From Myxocyprinus asiaticus (Eukaryota; Chordata; Actinopteri; Cypriniformes; Catostomidae): a DNA stretch of 64,000 nucleotides. The DNA is taken from assembly GCF_019703515.2 (NCBI RefSeq), contig NC_059358.1, forward strand, positions 45,890,594-45,954,593. The letters are read 5' to 3'. The position numbers and the translations under genes were made by a program. This document shows, piece by piece, positions 1-11,750 of the stretch (positions are counted from its first letter, which is position 1; each line of letters starts with the position of its first letter). Under the pieces are notes generated by a model. The model ran no database searches, had not been told where the DNA came from, and worked only from the letters and a program-made list of their open reading frames with translations.

Positions 1-307
1 CGGGAACTTCAGTGTAAAAGCGATCTTCCGTCCATGCAAAAGTTTCTTGAAGGAGTCAGCGCAAAAAGAAACAAAAATGGCGCCCAGCTTCCTCAGACAG
101 CCTTCGATTCCTATTTTCAAGATCTTCCAATTTTTCCAAAATGGATTCCAAATCTGTTTTTGACGTGGGCGGATTAGCGGATAATTCCCTTTCCGATGAC
201 TCAAGATAATCGATCCATCTTTCAACTTCTGCCACTCTTGTGACCAACTCAGAGAATTTTGTTTCCATCGCCGTAATCAATCGACGTATTATAGCGAGAT
301 TCTCCAA
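1..307 (-). pseudogene. L1-type LINE ORF1 protein fragment
   Basis: Part of the RNA-binding ORF1 protein of an L1-clade non-LTR retrotransposon. The minus-strand frame from 307 to 56 reads as a charged coiled coil ending in LEKLEDLENRNRRLSEEAG, the usual end of the L1 ORF1 coiled coil just before the RRM-like domain. Positions 1-52 in another frame read FKKLLHGRKIAFTLKFP, which matches the C-terminal domain of fish L1 ORF1p. The RRM-like middle is missing, so the copy has an internal deletion and a frame change, and it runs off the window start. No ORF2 is seen on this side. Class assignment rests on family knowledge of L1 ORF1p; the exact L1 family is not identified. Confidence 0.6.
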
Positions 308-1327
308 GTACTTACATGTGCTAATATGTAAATTAACTGGTTATATAAATAAATAAAAATGCTACACAAAATGCAAAACATGCCTCATGATTAGTATAAT
401 AATTTTAAATGTAGAGAGTTGGTTACATTGAAGAACCATGGAATGTCTTTGTTCTGTGATTTCATGGGTTTCCATGGCGACCATGGCAACGGTTCTTTTA
501 ATGGGTGTGCCAGTTGTAGGGGATATTCTAGGAGTGTATTCTGACAAATCTGCACGTTGTATTTAATACAGTTAAGATTTGCCAGATGCCAGAAATTCAG
601 ACTGGCCGGCACCAGCATTGATCAGGATAAAGTCAGTGTAGATTCTGTATTTAAGTCATTCTGCATAGTTGTTAATTCTTCTGCCAACAACATCCTACAT
701 ATGCATGCAACCAATACATGTTAGGGGTGTGACATCATCAGGTCACATGACCAGGAAGTTATATGGATTTGAACATTTCAAAAAATCATAAAAATACACA
801 AAAATTATATTTCCAAAATCCAAGTCATGTACGATGTGTTATAAGTGTTTGTGAATTTATAACAGGTGGTGTGATATCATCAGGTCACATGACCAGGAAG
901 TTATATGGATTTGAAAATAAAAATGAAAATTAATTAAAAAAAAATATATAAAGTCACAAATCTAAAATAAAAGTCAAGTTAGGTGGAATGGTGTTATGTA
1001 TACATGTGCTATAGGAGGTCTGACATGCATCTATTTCTGTTAGCTATAAGTTAAATGGAATTTCAGTTACATTACATTGTTATAACATCATTACATATCC
1101 TAGGGAATAAGCCATTTATGGCTTTAAATGTTTGTTTTTTGTACCATATATTTCTGCTTAACTTGTTTGACGATGTTAAGTTACATCTTGATAAAGCTAC
1201 ACATGTTTTTATAGTCACAGAATAATCTGTTTTTCACCGGCCTTAGTCCATTTCACACTTTAGAGACACTCCCTAACTTTGCCGGCCGAATGTCCAACGA
1301 ATGTCCAATATAAAAACAACTTTACCG
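308..1327. other. AT-rich spacer without a recognisable gene
   Basis: No coding signal is visible on either strand. It contains only the 48-bp direct repeat listed separately and AT-rich sequence. Confidence 0.5.
725..915 (+). repeat. Direct repeat pair, 48 bp, 143 bp apart
   Basis: Positions 725-772 and 868-915 are the same 48-bp sequence except for one base (core GGTCACATGACCAGGAAGTT). The core contains the palindrome GGTCACATGACC. Both copies are followed by AT-rich DNA. This is a local duplication or two units of a short tandem repeat. No function can be read from it. Confidence 0.8.
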
Positions 1328-1580
1328 CACTCTGTCAACTGCAAAGCAATGTGCAAAAAACACAGAAAACAACTTAGCAACAGCATAGTAACAACCTGGC
1401 AACCCCATACTGTAGCAATGCGCCAAAACACACAGCAGAGGTCACCTTGAAAACTGCATAGCATGCCCTAGCAACCATCCAGAAAACCCTAGTTACCACA
1501 TACGGTAGCATAAATATGCTACAAAGCAAATATAACATTTTAGCAACTGCCAGAAAACTAGTTTTGCTTTGGCAAAGACT
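1328..1580. repeat. Degenerate AGCAAC-type minisatellite
   Basis: Variants of TAGCAAC and CCAGAAAAC recur about every 15-25 bases (for example near 1373, 1388, 1468, 1478, 1550). This looks like an old, imperfect short tandem repeat. The open frames on the minus strand here are a by-product of that repetition. Confidence 0.5.
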
Positions 1581-1859
1581 ATTCAAATCTTCATAAAATA
1601 TAAAAATAAATATTGTTGGACACAATATACACATCATATCTTGTTTAAATGTCAATTGTTAACGCATGTGATTGACTTTTATATGAACAGGTCTCCTGGA
1701 AAGGCAGGAGACTGATCGCACATAACTTCATTATTTCACAACTTTCATAATGTTTAAGCCTAAACTTATAAATTTAATTAGTCGGGGGAAAAAAATTAAC
1801 AGTTTCTTGTTTTCCCCTGAGGAGACAGACAACGGAACATGTAATCTTGTGCACGCTTC

Positions 1860-2235
1860 GCTTGTGATTTTGATTCAGATTCATGATTCACAAAACGAAT
1901 TATTCAGACTGTATTTTGAATCTTTTTGTTCAGTTCAAAGGAATCAAATATAAGAGATTCGACTCAAATGATTCTTTCAACGAATCACACATCACTATCC
2001 CCGATCTGCATGCATTTGTGCACATACTGCTGTTATTTTTTTGCGGTGTTCAGTCAAAAAATTAACGAAAGAGTCATTTTATCAGAGTGAAAGTATCAAT
2101 TTTTTCTTGAAAATGTAGTAAAGTGAAAGTAAAAGTCCAAAGATATATTTAGACTCAAGTAAAGCACAAATATTAAAAAACTGTACTTAAGAACAGTAAC
2201 GAAGTATTTGTACTTTTTTACTATACACCTCTGCC
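1860..2235 (+). repeat. Interspersed DNA-transposon fragment (copy 1)
   Basis: A stretch with repeated GATTCA-type motifs, TGCATGCA, then TGTTCAGTCAAAAAATTAA and a tail rich in AGTACTT-like words (TACTTTTTTACT). The same order in reverse complement, more diverged, occurs at 50225-50465. It is therefore a dispersed repeat and not a gene. I believe it is a non-autonomous hAT-like element common in fish, but the terminal repeats are not clear here. Confidence 0.45.
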
Positions 2236-2598
2236 AAAACTAAAGTTTACCAAAAAGAAAGACATATTTTAAGTATTTAGAAATATTCTGATATTTAAAA
2301 CATTATTTTTCATGTCATTCATATGTTTTTAAAGCCTTAAAAGGAAATCACATATCCCTATTTTATTATTTGATTTTTGTTTCAAGTTAAATGTGTAAAA
2401 ATGACTTATTAAGGTATATGAAGCACACATGCAAAAAAAAGCACACCTTAAGAAATATGACAATTATATGACAATTAATCGTGAAAACCCTTAAAGAGAC
2501 AATTAATTGGCATAGCCCTAAAACAGACAATGAATCGTCACAATTATTTGTTTGACAATTAATCAGCCAAATTTCATAATCATGACAGCCCTACTTGG
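2236..2598. other. AT-rich spacer
   Basis: Short repeats of ACAATTAATCG type (near 2470, 2502, 2555). No gene is seen. Confidence 0.4.
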
Positions 2599-3021
2599 CG
2601 ATCATGGTTTCAAACTTGATTACACTTCCTATAGCGCCATCTAGCGCTCTGCACTTGCGTCAAGCACTAGGAAGTGTAATCAAGCTTGAAATCATGATCG
2701 TGCCTAGAAACTGCAATGGCAATATGTACAGGGAAAAAAAGAAAAGAGTTACATTTTGATTTGTTCTCACCCAAATCCAACTGGATCACTTCAGAAGACA
2801 TTGACGAAACCACTGGAGTCATATGGATAACTTTATGTGATATTTCGAGAGTTCTGTCCACCATTTACTTTGCATTGTATGGACCAACAGAGCTGAAATT
2901 TTCTTGTAAAAATCTTCATTTGTGTTCAGCAGAACAAAGAAAGTCATACACATCTGGGATGGCATGAGGGTGAGTAAATGATGAGAGAATTTTCATTTTT
3001 GGGTGAACTATTCCTTTAAAT
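2599..3021. repeat. MITE, half copy with central hairpin
   Basis: Positions 2599-2629 and 2669-2699 form a 31-bp imperfect inverted repeat around a loop of about 40 bases. It is followed by the right arm of the abundant MITE family of this window: the TTCAGAAGACATTGACGAAAC block, the CTGGGATGGCATGAGG block, then GTGAGTAAATGATGAGAGAA, ending GGGTGAACTATTCCTTTAA. The matching left arm is absent. The same arm occurs in both orientations at 25.4, 29.7, 30.7, 40.5, 57.9 and 62.8 kb. An open frame inside (2716-2967) is a product of the repeat. Confidence 0.75.
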
Positions 3022-3023
3022 CG

Positions 3024-3505
3024 GGTAAGACAAACTGGGACCTCTTGTTCTTTGTGAGCGGGTCTTTGATTGCTCGGTACAAGTTTTTGTTAAGCGCTGC
3101 AAGTCCCGATGCTTCAAGATTCGCAGAATGAACTGGTTTTCATTGGTACATTCATATCTAGAGGGTCTGCATCTCTTGCTAGTATAATGGGACACTATGG
3201 CGATGACAGCATCCTGCTGCTGATGGTTCTGCAGGTTGGTCAGTGATAAGAGTATGAAACTCCACCTGGTCTGAGTTCAGGTGCTCAGCAAAAGTCATCT
3301 GTCTAATTTGCTGTCCTGTTGCCCACTCATCACAGGAGGAAAGAATGGAAAACACATCTTCTGCAGACATAAATGCATCCAGCCTGGAGTGCAGCAACAG
3401 ATCTCACAATGTTTGCTGCTGGCATGTAAGACCGACCACCTCTTGTACACAGTCATCCTCAACACTGCATACCTGCTTTAACAGTTCAGCCGTGGAAATA
3501 ATCAG
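3024..3505 (-). pseudogene. Unidentified degenerate protein-coding fragment
   Basis: Read on the minus strand from about 3500 down, one frame gives ordinary protein-like sequence (STAELLKQVCSVEDDCVQEV), one TGA, then LLLHSRLDAFMSAEDVFSIL and further to a TAG near 3179. After several stops, a related stretch reads LNKNLYRAIKDPLTKNKRSQ and ends where the MITE begins at about 3021. Amino-acid composition is much more protein-like than the surrounding noise. The stops and lack of introns suggest a dead gene piece or retrocopy. I do not recognise the protein; a transposase or an immune or large multidomain gene remnant are all possible. Confidence 0.4.
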
Positions 3506-3720
3506 GGGAAAAAAAAAACTGTTCGCCATCCCTTTAAGACTTTACCTCAAACATGCCCTCAGTATGCGCGAGTACTGAGCCCAAAATGTGCAATGCAGCA
3601 GAGAACACAGAAGGGAGAAAACCATCAGAGCAGACAAGCCGTCACGTACCCCTGCGGTCGACGAGGCACTGATCTGATGATCCAAAATGGATCATGGCAC
3701 CAAGTGTAACTGGTGTAGTC

Positions 3721-4165
3721 TGTGTTGTATGTTTTTTTTTCCTCCCCTTTTTCTCACAATTTGGAATGTCCAATTCCCAATGCGCTCTAAGTCCTCGTGG
3801 TGGCGTAGTGACTCGCCTCACTCTGGGTGGCGGAGGATGAATCTCAGCTGCCTCCGCGTCTGACACCGTCAACCTGTGCATCTTATCACGTGACTCATTG
3901 AGTGCGTTACCATGGAGACATATCGTGTGTGGACGCCCACGCCATCTACCGCTGCATCTATGCACAACTCACCACGCGCCCCACCGAGAGCGAACCACAT
4001 TATAGCGATCACGAGGATGTTACCCCATGTGACTCAACCCTCCCTGGCAACCGGGCCAATTTGGTTGCTTAGGAGACCTGGCTGGAGTCACTCAGCACGC
4101 CCTGGGATTCAAACTCGCAAACTTTTTTACCACTGAGCTACCCAGGCCCCCTGTGATGTATGTTT
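3721..4165 (-). mobile_element. tRNA-derived SINE (carp HAmo-like type)
   Basis: Read on the minus strand from 4151 to about 3732. The head is tRNA-like: an A-box region GGGTAGCTCAGTGGT, then a B-box region GAGTTTGAATCCCAG. It is followed by the long conserved body typical of cyprinid SINEs and a tail GGGGAGGAAAAAAAAA. A target-site duplication flanks it: TGTGTTGTATGTT at 3721 and TGTGATGTATGTT at 4152 (12 of 13 bases equal). Pol III would transcribe such an element from the internal A and B boxes, and the copying enzyme would be supplied by a partner LINE. The family name is from memory of carp SINEs; the class and borders are read directly. Confidence 0.85.
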
Positions 4166-5278
4166 GATGGAATTAAACAGACATCTGTGGCTGGGCCTTA
4201 TTTAATCTGAAGAAATAAACTAAAACAAGTCTTGAAAGACTGTGCAGGTCCGCCCTTGTAACTTTCTCTCCTATAAAGCAACAATGCTGAATGGGCAGAA
4301 GAGAGACATTTAAGCAATGAAATTATATAACAATGAAAATGACAGAAACAAATCAACAACACACCCGATGAAATAAAAATGAATACCAGTCTTGAAAAAC
4401 CGTGCAGTTTCGCTCTTGTAACTTACTGTAAAATAAAAATAATGTGGGGTGTTTTCAGCATGTTTCAAGTTCATAAAAGAGACAGAAAACTGAATATAAC
4501 TTATGACATAAAATTAAGGTAAAATATGTAAGATTCTGCACTGTTTCTATATAAAAAAGAGGAAGTTAGTGGATTTTTGTTGATATGTTTAGGAAGATGC
4601 CTATAATAATACACAGAAGTTGGCATTAGTCTTTTATTGTTAGTAATATTGTTGCAAAAATGCCACCCATTTTGACAAATGACCGTCAATTGATACGTAT
4701 TAGTGGTGCATGCTTAAGTATTCTCTTTCAGTCTGTGTATTAGGTGACAAAACTGTCTCTCTCAAACTGTGTAATGACACTTACAATTCACTTAAAAGAC
4801 TTACAACATACTGGCCTTCAGTTCAGCCATCCTTTGTGTCACTTTAAACTGTGAAATGTAATCCAGAGAGCTCAAGGGCCACTGAAAGCTAAGCCTTAGG
4901 GCCTCTATGAGGCAGCCATTATTACAACACAGTTTAAGACCTGATCACACGTGTGTTTTCAGCAACAGAGCCCATTGCTATTAAGTGTGCACACATATCA
5001 TTCTTTTTAGGTGGTTTTTACTTGCAAGACACCAAGAATGAACTGTGCCCACTAACAGTACCACTAATAGTACTTTTCAGAGAATAGCATTAATAGGACT
5101 ACTATCGCTAGTGGTTCTCTAAAGAAATTATGCACACCAGAAACCTGCACAAATACAGCAAAAACAACTCAACTCATCTCATTTTGTTTTATCTTATTTT
5201 TGTGTGGAAAATAATGTAATGAAGACTTAATTCACATACAGTGCAGTGCTATTACAACACACTTGGTGCCTGGTCACA
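4166..5278. other. No gene seen
   Basis: AT-rich sequence with two loosely similar pieces (CAGTCTTGAAA... near 4230 and 4388, each followed by GCTCTTGTAACTT-like sequence), probably an old local duplication. There is no convincing coding sequence. Confidence 0.4.
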
Positions 5279-5565
5279 CTTGATTGCAGTGTTGTAGTCA
5301 AGATCACCTAAACCAAAACCAAAGTGTATCGAGACCAAGACAAGACCAAGACTTTGGGGGGTTGAGACCAAGTCAAGACTAAGACCAAGGCAGGGCAAGG
5401 CCGAGTCAAGACCAAGACCAGACCAGCGCGAGTCCCACACTGCATGACACACTTACGATAAAATGTGGAACATGCATACCATAGGCACTCCTCAAATTGA
5501 TCTGAAAGATCTACATTCCCATAAAAACACCCACAGAAAGATTCCCCTTCATTCACCTCTTTTAT

Positions 5566-5569
<4 letters not shown>

Positions 5570-5620
<51 letters not shown>

Positions 5621-5921
5621 GTATATGTGTGTGTGTGGGGGGGTACATGTTTATACTACATTGTGGGGAGAACAAATGTCCCCACAAAGATAGTAAAACA
5701 TGAGATCACCTACATTGTGGGGTCCAGCCAGTGGTCCCCACGAGGGAAATGGCTTATTAAACATACTAAACCATGTTTTTTTTTGAAAATATAAAAATGC
5801 AAAAAAGTTTCTGTGAGGGTTAGGTTTAGGGGATAGAAATTATCGTTAGATCTGTATAAAATCCACAAAATGCAAGGAATTCTATGGAGAGTCCCCACAA
5901 TGATATAAAAACAAGTTTGTT

Positions 5922-5950
<29 letters not shown>
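5570..5950. repeat. (TA)n(CA)n microsatellite and CCCACA-rich repeat
   Basis: About 28 bases of TA repeat and 22 of CA repeat, then an interspersed repeat with GTCCCCAC words (near 5678, 5735, 5891), GGGTTAGGTTTAGGGG in the middle and a (TG)n run at 5925-5952. Such microsatellite-flanked repeats are frequent in fish. It sits inside the hAT element. Confidence 0.7.
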
Positions 5951-5952
<2 letters not shown>

Positions 5953-6872
5953 ATCAGTGTACTATGAGAAATGTATTGATAAAATAATCAAAAGGCATTG
6001 CAGAGGTGAATTTTGTGTGTGAATTTCCCTTAGTTTTCTAAGAGCAAACAAATACAGACAAACTCTAAGGAGCTGAAATCAACTTAATCATCTTTATTCA
6101 ACACTCCTTTTCCAAGTTTTACCATCCACCTAAAACAATAAATTTTTGTGCAAGCATCACATCAGGTTTTTTGGATGACTCTTCCCCTAGAAACCATCAT
6201 TAAGTACAGAATATATCAAACAATTATTCAATACTTAAGTCTTCACTTTTCTCTCTTTTCTTAAACAATATAGTAAGGTTTTGTTTGTTTGTTTGTTAAC
6301 CAACAACAAGCCTTGTATAAATGTATGCAATTTGCTAACCACATAGCTAAATCTAGAAAATAGAGCAAAGAATGCCAAACATAAGCAAAGCAGCCTATTT
6401 AAAATGTAAATTTTTCATATAAGTGGAGGCGCATTACTCGGTCTCCACTCTCTGCTGTCACATCTCTAGCTCTCTCACCCAGGAGAGGGAGCGTTACAGT
6501 GGCATGTAGCATTTATGTTGGAGCTGACATTAGCTAACGCTGATGTAACGTAACTTTATATACATTAGCTACATAGCTTTATGTGGCCTGTCTCATCATT
6601 GTTTATCACAAGCAAAAACGTAACTTGGGAACAACAGTTTGTCACTACATGCCCTGTCCCCTCAATCTCTCACAAAGTTAACACTGCATTAGCTACATCC
6701 CTCAATATATGTTAGCTTAATGAAGCAGCTTGCACACCTAGCTAGGTGGCAAATAGCTGGCAAGCAACTGAATCTAGCACCCTAAAAAACAGTAAATACA
6801 TAGTTAGCTTATACGTATAGCTAATACTCGCTAAATCTCTTTGGGTGAGGGGTGAAGATGAATTTAGGTACA

Positions 6873-7350
6873 GATGCTGCGTTCCATTCAAATCAGATGT
6901 GGGATATTCCACTTGATGTCTCCGATCTCCGACTAAAGGCATTCCAATATGACGTTAAAGGAAAACTGCAACGCTCCCGTTAGCTTATCAGGTGTTTGAC
7001 TGTCACCAGAGATGTCTCCCATCAACCCAATTCATAAACAATCTGCAACGCTAGCAACCTGCTACTATGCTAATGTTTGTTAAACAAGCTTTAATATCAT
7101 GTAATGTAGGAACTTTGACTAATTTATCGATATTATTTAATAAAAGTGAATGTTTATCACTTATTTTGTATATCTGCCTGGGTGCTGACAAGATTGTGTG
7201 ATGTCACTCACCTGCATCTCGGCAAAATCGGAGTTTAAAATTTCTGCATGTCTTTCCAAGTTGTAATTAAGACTTCAAATAGCATTCCATTGCACTTTTC
7301 CCAGTAGGAAGTTGGAAAATCGAATTTTCCGAGTTGAATGGAATGCAGCA
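6873..7350. mobile_element. Nested MITE with GCTGCRTTCCATTCAA ends
   Basis: The left end GCTGCGTTCCATTCAA (about 6873) is matched by the reverse complement of the right end TTGAATGGAATGCAGC (about 7334-7349). Internal copies of the TTCCATT/AATGGAA motif follow. No coding capacity is seen. It lies wholly within the hAT element at 5287-8265, so it either inserted there later or is part of the hAT interior. No clear target duplication was seen. Confidence 0.55.
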
Positions 7351-8709
7351 AGAGGCAGATTGCTAACGTTAGCTAGCTAGCTTTGCTAGCATCACTTACA
7401 CTTAGCTTATCTTTCTTTATGCTTCCTTTCTAAGTGCCGATAAAAGTTTGACGTGGTCCCAGCCATCTCGGTAAACATTGCATTGCTGAATTTACATACT
7501 GCTGTGTGTTGCTTTAAGTCTTTGAGTTAAACAATACACCTGTTGTATTCTATTCATTCATTCGGTTCACTGACTGAATGTTTTTACTACAAGTGTAATG
7601 ATGAAGAATCAATTTGTGGGCATGTGAGGAGTTGCATTTGACAGCGGACTAGAGTTTGTTAGAACAATAATGTTAAGATGGACAAAATATTTAAACTGGT
7701 TGCATAAAATAATTTGTAATGGAAAATATACTGAATTGGCAACTTTAAAACTCTTCAACCATCTCTTCACTAAAATACAGGGTGATAATTTTCCATGGCA
7801 CACCTGACAATCTTTCATGGCACACTAGTGGGCACAGTGGTTGGGAAACACTGGTTTAGGTAGCCAAATTTTATTACAGAAGATTTGGCTGACATCTCTC
7901 AGACACACATATTCTTCTCCTGTCAATTCACTTTCTTGGAGTCCGTGTGAAGGGGGGTGGGGAGGGGTGATGGCCGTTAACAGTAACAAAAATTTCAAAT
8001 TAGAAATGAGTCAAGTTATTGCTTGCATTTGAAGCAGGAAGTTTTACATTCAATCACAGTAATGATGTTAACAAATAAATCAGACAATGCATAGGCAATT
8101 TAGTGATATCTCATCTGTTGTGGTCTTGACCGGTCTTGAAATAAAATCCCGAGTCCTCTTTGTCTGAGACCAAGACAAGACAGAGTAAAAATGCGGTCGA
8201 TTCTGTGACGAGACCTTCAAAAAATGGTCTCGAGACTAAGACTGATCTCGAGTACTACAACACTGCTTGATTGCATGTGGTTAGTGAATAAGATTCAGGT
8301 TTTTGCACTGAAATATTGTACACTAAAGTGACACAACTAATTAGTGAATTTTCCCCCTAGTCAGTAGCCTTGCTGTCATTTGTCTACATAGGCAGCTTCT
8401 TTTTAAGACAGCATGCTAATCACCATTGAATCACAAACGTGACTCACATGAAGCAGTCGCCATAGGCTGCACCACACAAAGCTCACGTAATGCTCAAGAG
8501 AGACTCGACTCTCATTGTTTCCAATAGAGTTTAGTTTGATGTTAGCATATTGCTAAACTATCAGTGTGAAACTCTAATAAGCATACAAACACACACTATA
8601 GAGTGAAACAGTCCATTGTAATTAAATAGAATTAGTTTTAGTTTTTTTCAGTGTTAAAATATAAGAATGAAATTGACATTAGTGCTTATAGCTAAACTAA
8701 TGAAACAGT

Positions 8710-8710
<1 letters not shown>

Positions 8711-8790
<80 letters not shown>
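8711..8790. repeat. (AC)n(AT)n microsatellite
   Basis: About 32 bases of AC repeat run directly into about 45 bases of AT repeat. Confidence 0.95.
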
Positions 8791-8793
<3 letters not shown>

Positions 8794-10577
8794 GAGATTG
8801 AACTATTTTTCTATAATTTTAATATCTGTATGTTATTATTATGTATTCTTTTAATTAAAATATTACATATTTTTATTTATGTAAATATTAAAGCAGTCAA
8901 TTTAATGTGTATTCAGTGTGATACATTATATTAAAAATGAAACAAAAAGTGAGCACAATTAATCATGACCTCTGACCATAGGTCAATTTCTTAATAAGAA
9001 ATTTCCAACCAAGTATTTCAAGCTTGAATTACCTTCATGTTTTTCAGTTTAAAACTACTTTTAAACAAGATACAAGAACTATTATTTTCTCTGGGTACCA
9101 TTTGTCCTCTATCGCGCAAACACTGGGTCTCACTCAAGCAGTTTTGCTTTTGACACCAACTGAGATGACAGTGACCTACAGTACGTTTCCAATCAACTCA
9201 TCTCGCTCGCCAGGTTAATTCTCATTGGAATAAATTAAAACGGCCACTCAGCTTCACTCACCACACGCCAGTTGGCACGTACAGTCAATGAGCGTTTTAG
9301 GGCGATGCGAAGAGATACAGAAGCTTGCCTGTATCTCTCCATGCCTGGTCCACCATTTGCAGGTGAAGTCTCCATTATCTGTACAGTAAATCCACTCTAG
9401 TGTTTATTATGCCCGGGACATATGTCACACATATGGAATAAGAGTGCACTGCTCCACACAATCAGTTTATGTGTGAGGATGTGCAGTTGAGTTGAGTGTG
9501 TACCTCCTGATTATTTATTTAATGTATGCTAGTGTTAGCCAGAGAAAGTGGGGAAAAACATTGTTTCACCCATTGTACAAAGGTGCCTGGGTTTGTTCCT
9601 GGCAGGCAGCAGATGCCCTAACCCCGCCCCACCCTAATTGGAGCCTGTAAGGCTGAGTAGCCTGCAAGGAACAACTCGGGACACCTTATCGTATGAAGAC
9701 ACTGCATCAATTGCATTAATTTGTTTTTAAATCTTAAACAAAAAATATTAAACACTGAAATTAACATGTTAAATTTCCCAGCCCTTATATATAATCAACA
9801 CATCTCTCGTGTCATCCACCATCTTGTATACAATTTTTTTTCACTGATCTCGTCGACATGCATCCTGAGATTGCTTTCTCTGCAAAAGATTTTTGTGATT
9901 CGGCCTTAGAATTTGACCAAAAGAAGAGGTCTTAAAAGGCAGCATTGTGTCGGAAGAGCACCTACAGTAAGATGCCTTAAAATGCTGTCTAGGTAGTCAT
10001 CTCACTAGGGCTTAAAACAGCTACAGTCTCAGGCACTGCATAGACATAGTTTCATAGAGCCAGAGTTTTGAGTATCGACATAAAGTCTGGTCAACATGGC
10101 AGCTTATTCTAGCCAAGGAGCCAGCCCCCTTTAGACATGAAGAGACTGTCTGAAAGTAACCAATCACAGTTTTTATAAGACAATTAATGGGATGTGTAAA
10201 GCTGAAAATCGATACTGCAATCAGCAGACCAATAAAAGCCTGTGCACCCTGACTACCTAAAGCCATCCTGTCAGATTGAATCTAGCAATTTTGAGAAAGC
10301 TTCTGCAGTTGTATTGTGCGATATGCGTCAGATGTTTTGGGAGCATGACTAGCATGGACTTAACTCACATTATGTTACTATCTGTTTGACCAATGGGAGT
10401 GTTCGTAAACCTGTTTGGAAATAATCAATATTTTTGCAATTCCACTGAGCACAGAAATTACACACGTCACCTTTAACTGTTTGTCTCACCTGGCATAAGA
10501 TGAAACTCTACACTAAACTTGATGGGTCTCAAATGTTAAAGCAGTCTGTTGATATGAATTTGTGTTTTTGTGTGTAG
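8791..10577. other. Probable intron or intergenic DNA
   Basis: AT-rich with no transposon ends or coding stretch that I can support. If the exon at 10578 is real, this is its upstream intron. The last part has the T- and GT-rich run expected before a splice acceptor. Confidence 0.45.
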
Positions 10578-10713
10578 GGAGGAGAACTTGCTCACAGTGC
10601 ACTATTCCCCCGTACTTGGCCGACACAGAGATCATGAATGCATCCGTTACCCTCACGTTTATGACTCCTACGCCGAATCCATTAAGACCTCTGCATTTGT
10701 CAGAGGAGCCAAG
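10578..10713 (+). CDS. Candidate internal exon of an unidentified host gene
   Basis: A 136-bp block bounded by a splice acceptor (TTTGTGTGTAG) and a donor (AAG then GTATAA). It is open in one frame: the first base completes a split codon, then 45 codons follow, starting EENLLTVHYSPVLGRHRDHE and containing RYPHVYDSYAESIKTSAF, ending VRGAK exactly at a codon boundary. Base composition changes from AT-rich to balanced over exactly this block, as expected for a conserved exon in noncoding DNA. The tyrosine-rich, soluble sequence would suit a cytoplasmic tail or an enzyme surface, but I do not recognise the protein. The ORF that begins with ATG at 10562 is in another frame and is not favoured. Confidence 0.6.
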
Positions 10714-11499
10714 GTATAAAAAAATAAAAAAAAACACTCCCCACTAATCTGACTCTTATATGTGTACGGGCACAGAGGAAAGATAAATCATCACTCTTAA
10801 CTCTCAAATCTCTCCCCAGAGCTTTGTTTACTCAACATCATGCCAATCTGTTCAATTATATCACATTATCACATGCTAGATTACCCACAACCTTTGTTTT
10901 TAATCCAGTTTTTATGATGTCTTAATTAGAATTCCTGCTGCAGGCGCCTTCCAGCCATTTAAATGAATTCATTTGGGCCTCGTGTTTTTTCCTGCGGGTG
11001 GGGAGTGGGGGGCGGGTGGTTTTAGGGCTGTAACGTAATAGAGAATGCTCTAGAATGCATGTAGCTTTGCTCACAGAGGAGACGTGTGTGCTGTGATTTT
11101 TAAAAGTAGTAGAAGTCATTACCCAAGACTACCTTAAGGCGACATCTTCTCGAAAGAATGTAGTGGTCTCATTCTAAACTTTTCCTCAGTGGTCAGTAAA
11201 GCATGGCTCTATTGCAAAACTTAGTGTGCTGCCTTGCTAACTGAATAGGGTACAAAATATGGGTTTGAATTCTAAAAATGGAGGTCAAACTAAATATTAG
11301 CCTATTCACCTTTTTTCCTGAACACAGAAGTGTTCTACTTCGACTTTTTTCAATTTCCGGCCTCCAGTGTTTTCACTCACATCAGCATATATTCTTAGTG
11401 GGTAATGTAATGTTTAATGTATTACATTTGTAAAAATTGTCAAAAAAACATGCAGATATTTCACAGAATCGAGATGACCATTTTCTTTTTTCTTTTTAG
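10714..11499. other. Candidate intron
   Basis: Lies between two possible exons of the same phase. It has no repeats that I recognise and ends in a very strong polypyrimidine tract (TTTTCTTTTTTCTTTTTAG). Confidence 0.4.
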
Positions 11500-11535
11500 A
11501 CAGTGCCTCACCTGAGTTATGAAGTGATGGTCTGA
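11500..11535 (+). CDS. Candidate last coding exon of the same gene
   Basis: Directly after a very strong acceptor (TTTTCTTTTTTCTTTTTAG), the phase-0 frame that would follow the exon ending at 10713 reads TVPHLSYEVMV then TGA. Joining the two would give a protein ending in a hydrophobic EVMV tail, the shape of a PDZ-binding C terminus (inference only). A weak ATTAAA polyA-type signal occurs at about 11629. The short length makes chance possible. The exon at 17770 is an alternative last exon in the same phase. Confidence 0.4.
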   Translation, partial: TVPHLSYEVMV

Positions 11536-11750
11536 GGTTAGTTACGTTGATATCATTAATTATTCTGAGTTGTTATGACAACCAACAACGGCACAAGTTG
11601 AGCCTGAAATGCATTTTTACACCAAGCAACATTAAATGGTTGTTGTTCTCCTCTGGATCGCTCGTTTTGGCAGTTTTTACTTGGCGTCTCGAGACCAGAA
11701 ATACAAAACAGACAATTAGAATCATCATGGTGCTGCCCAGTGGTTGCTCA

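Larger units (their letters stand above)
5279..8273. mobile_element. hAT-type DNA transposon, 2979 bp, non-autonomous
   Basis: The ends are CAGTGTTGTAGT at 5287 and its reverse complement ending at 8265 (12-bp terminal inverted repeats of the CAGNG type used by hAT elements). A perfect 8-bp target duplication CTTGATTG flanks it at 5279-5286 and 8266-8273. Both subterminal regions are rich in GAGACCAAGAC-like words, which hAT transposases commonly use as binding arrays. No transposase frame is visible in the 3 kb interior, so it must have moved with enzyme from elsewhere. It carries a microsatellite region and a nested MITE. Confidence 0.85.

Noticed and set aside
2716..2967. 83-codon plus-strand frame ending TSGMA
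   Set aside because: It is the conserved arm of the MITE, found in many copies and broken in most.
4100..4151. tRNA gene on the minus strand
   Set aside because: A and B boxes are present, but they belong to the head of a SINE with a target duplication and poly(A)-like tail; the cloverleaf is worn.
5463..5693. Open frame with YIYIYIYIYTHTHTHT
   Set aside because: Encoded by the (TA)n(CA)n microsatellite. The same applies to frames at 53157-53387 and 62592-62891.
9917..9970. Possible short exon ahead of 10578 ending CTACA|GTAAGA
   Set aside because: The phase would fit, but the acceptor is poor and the open frame is too short to exceed chance.
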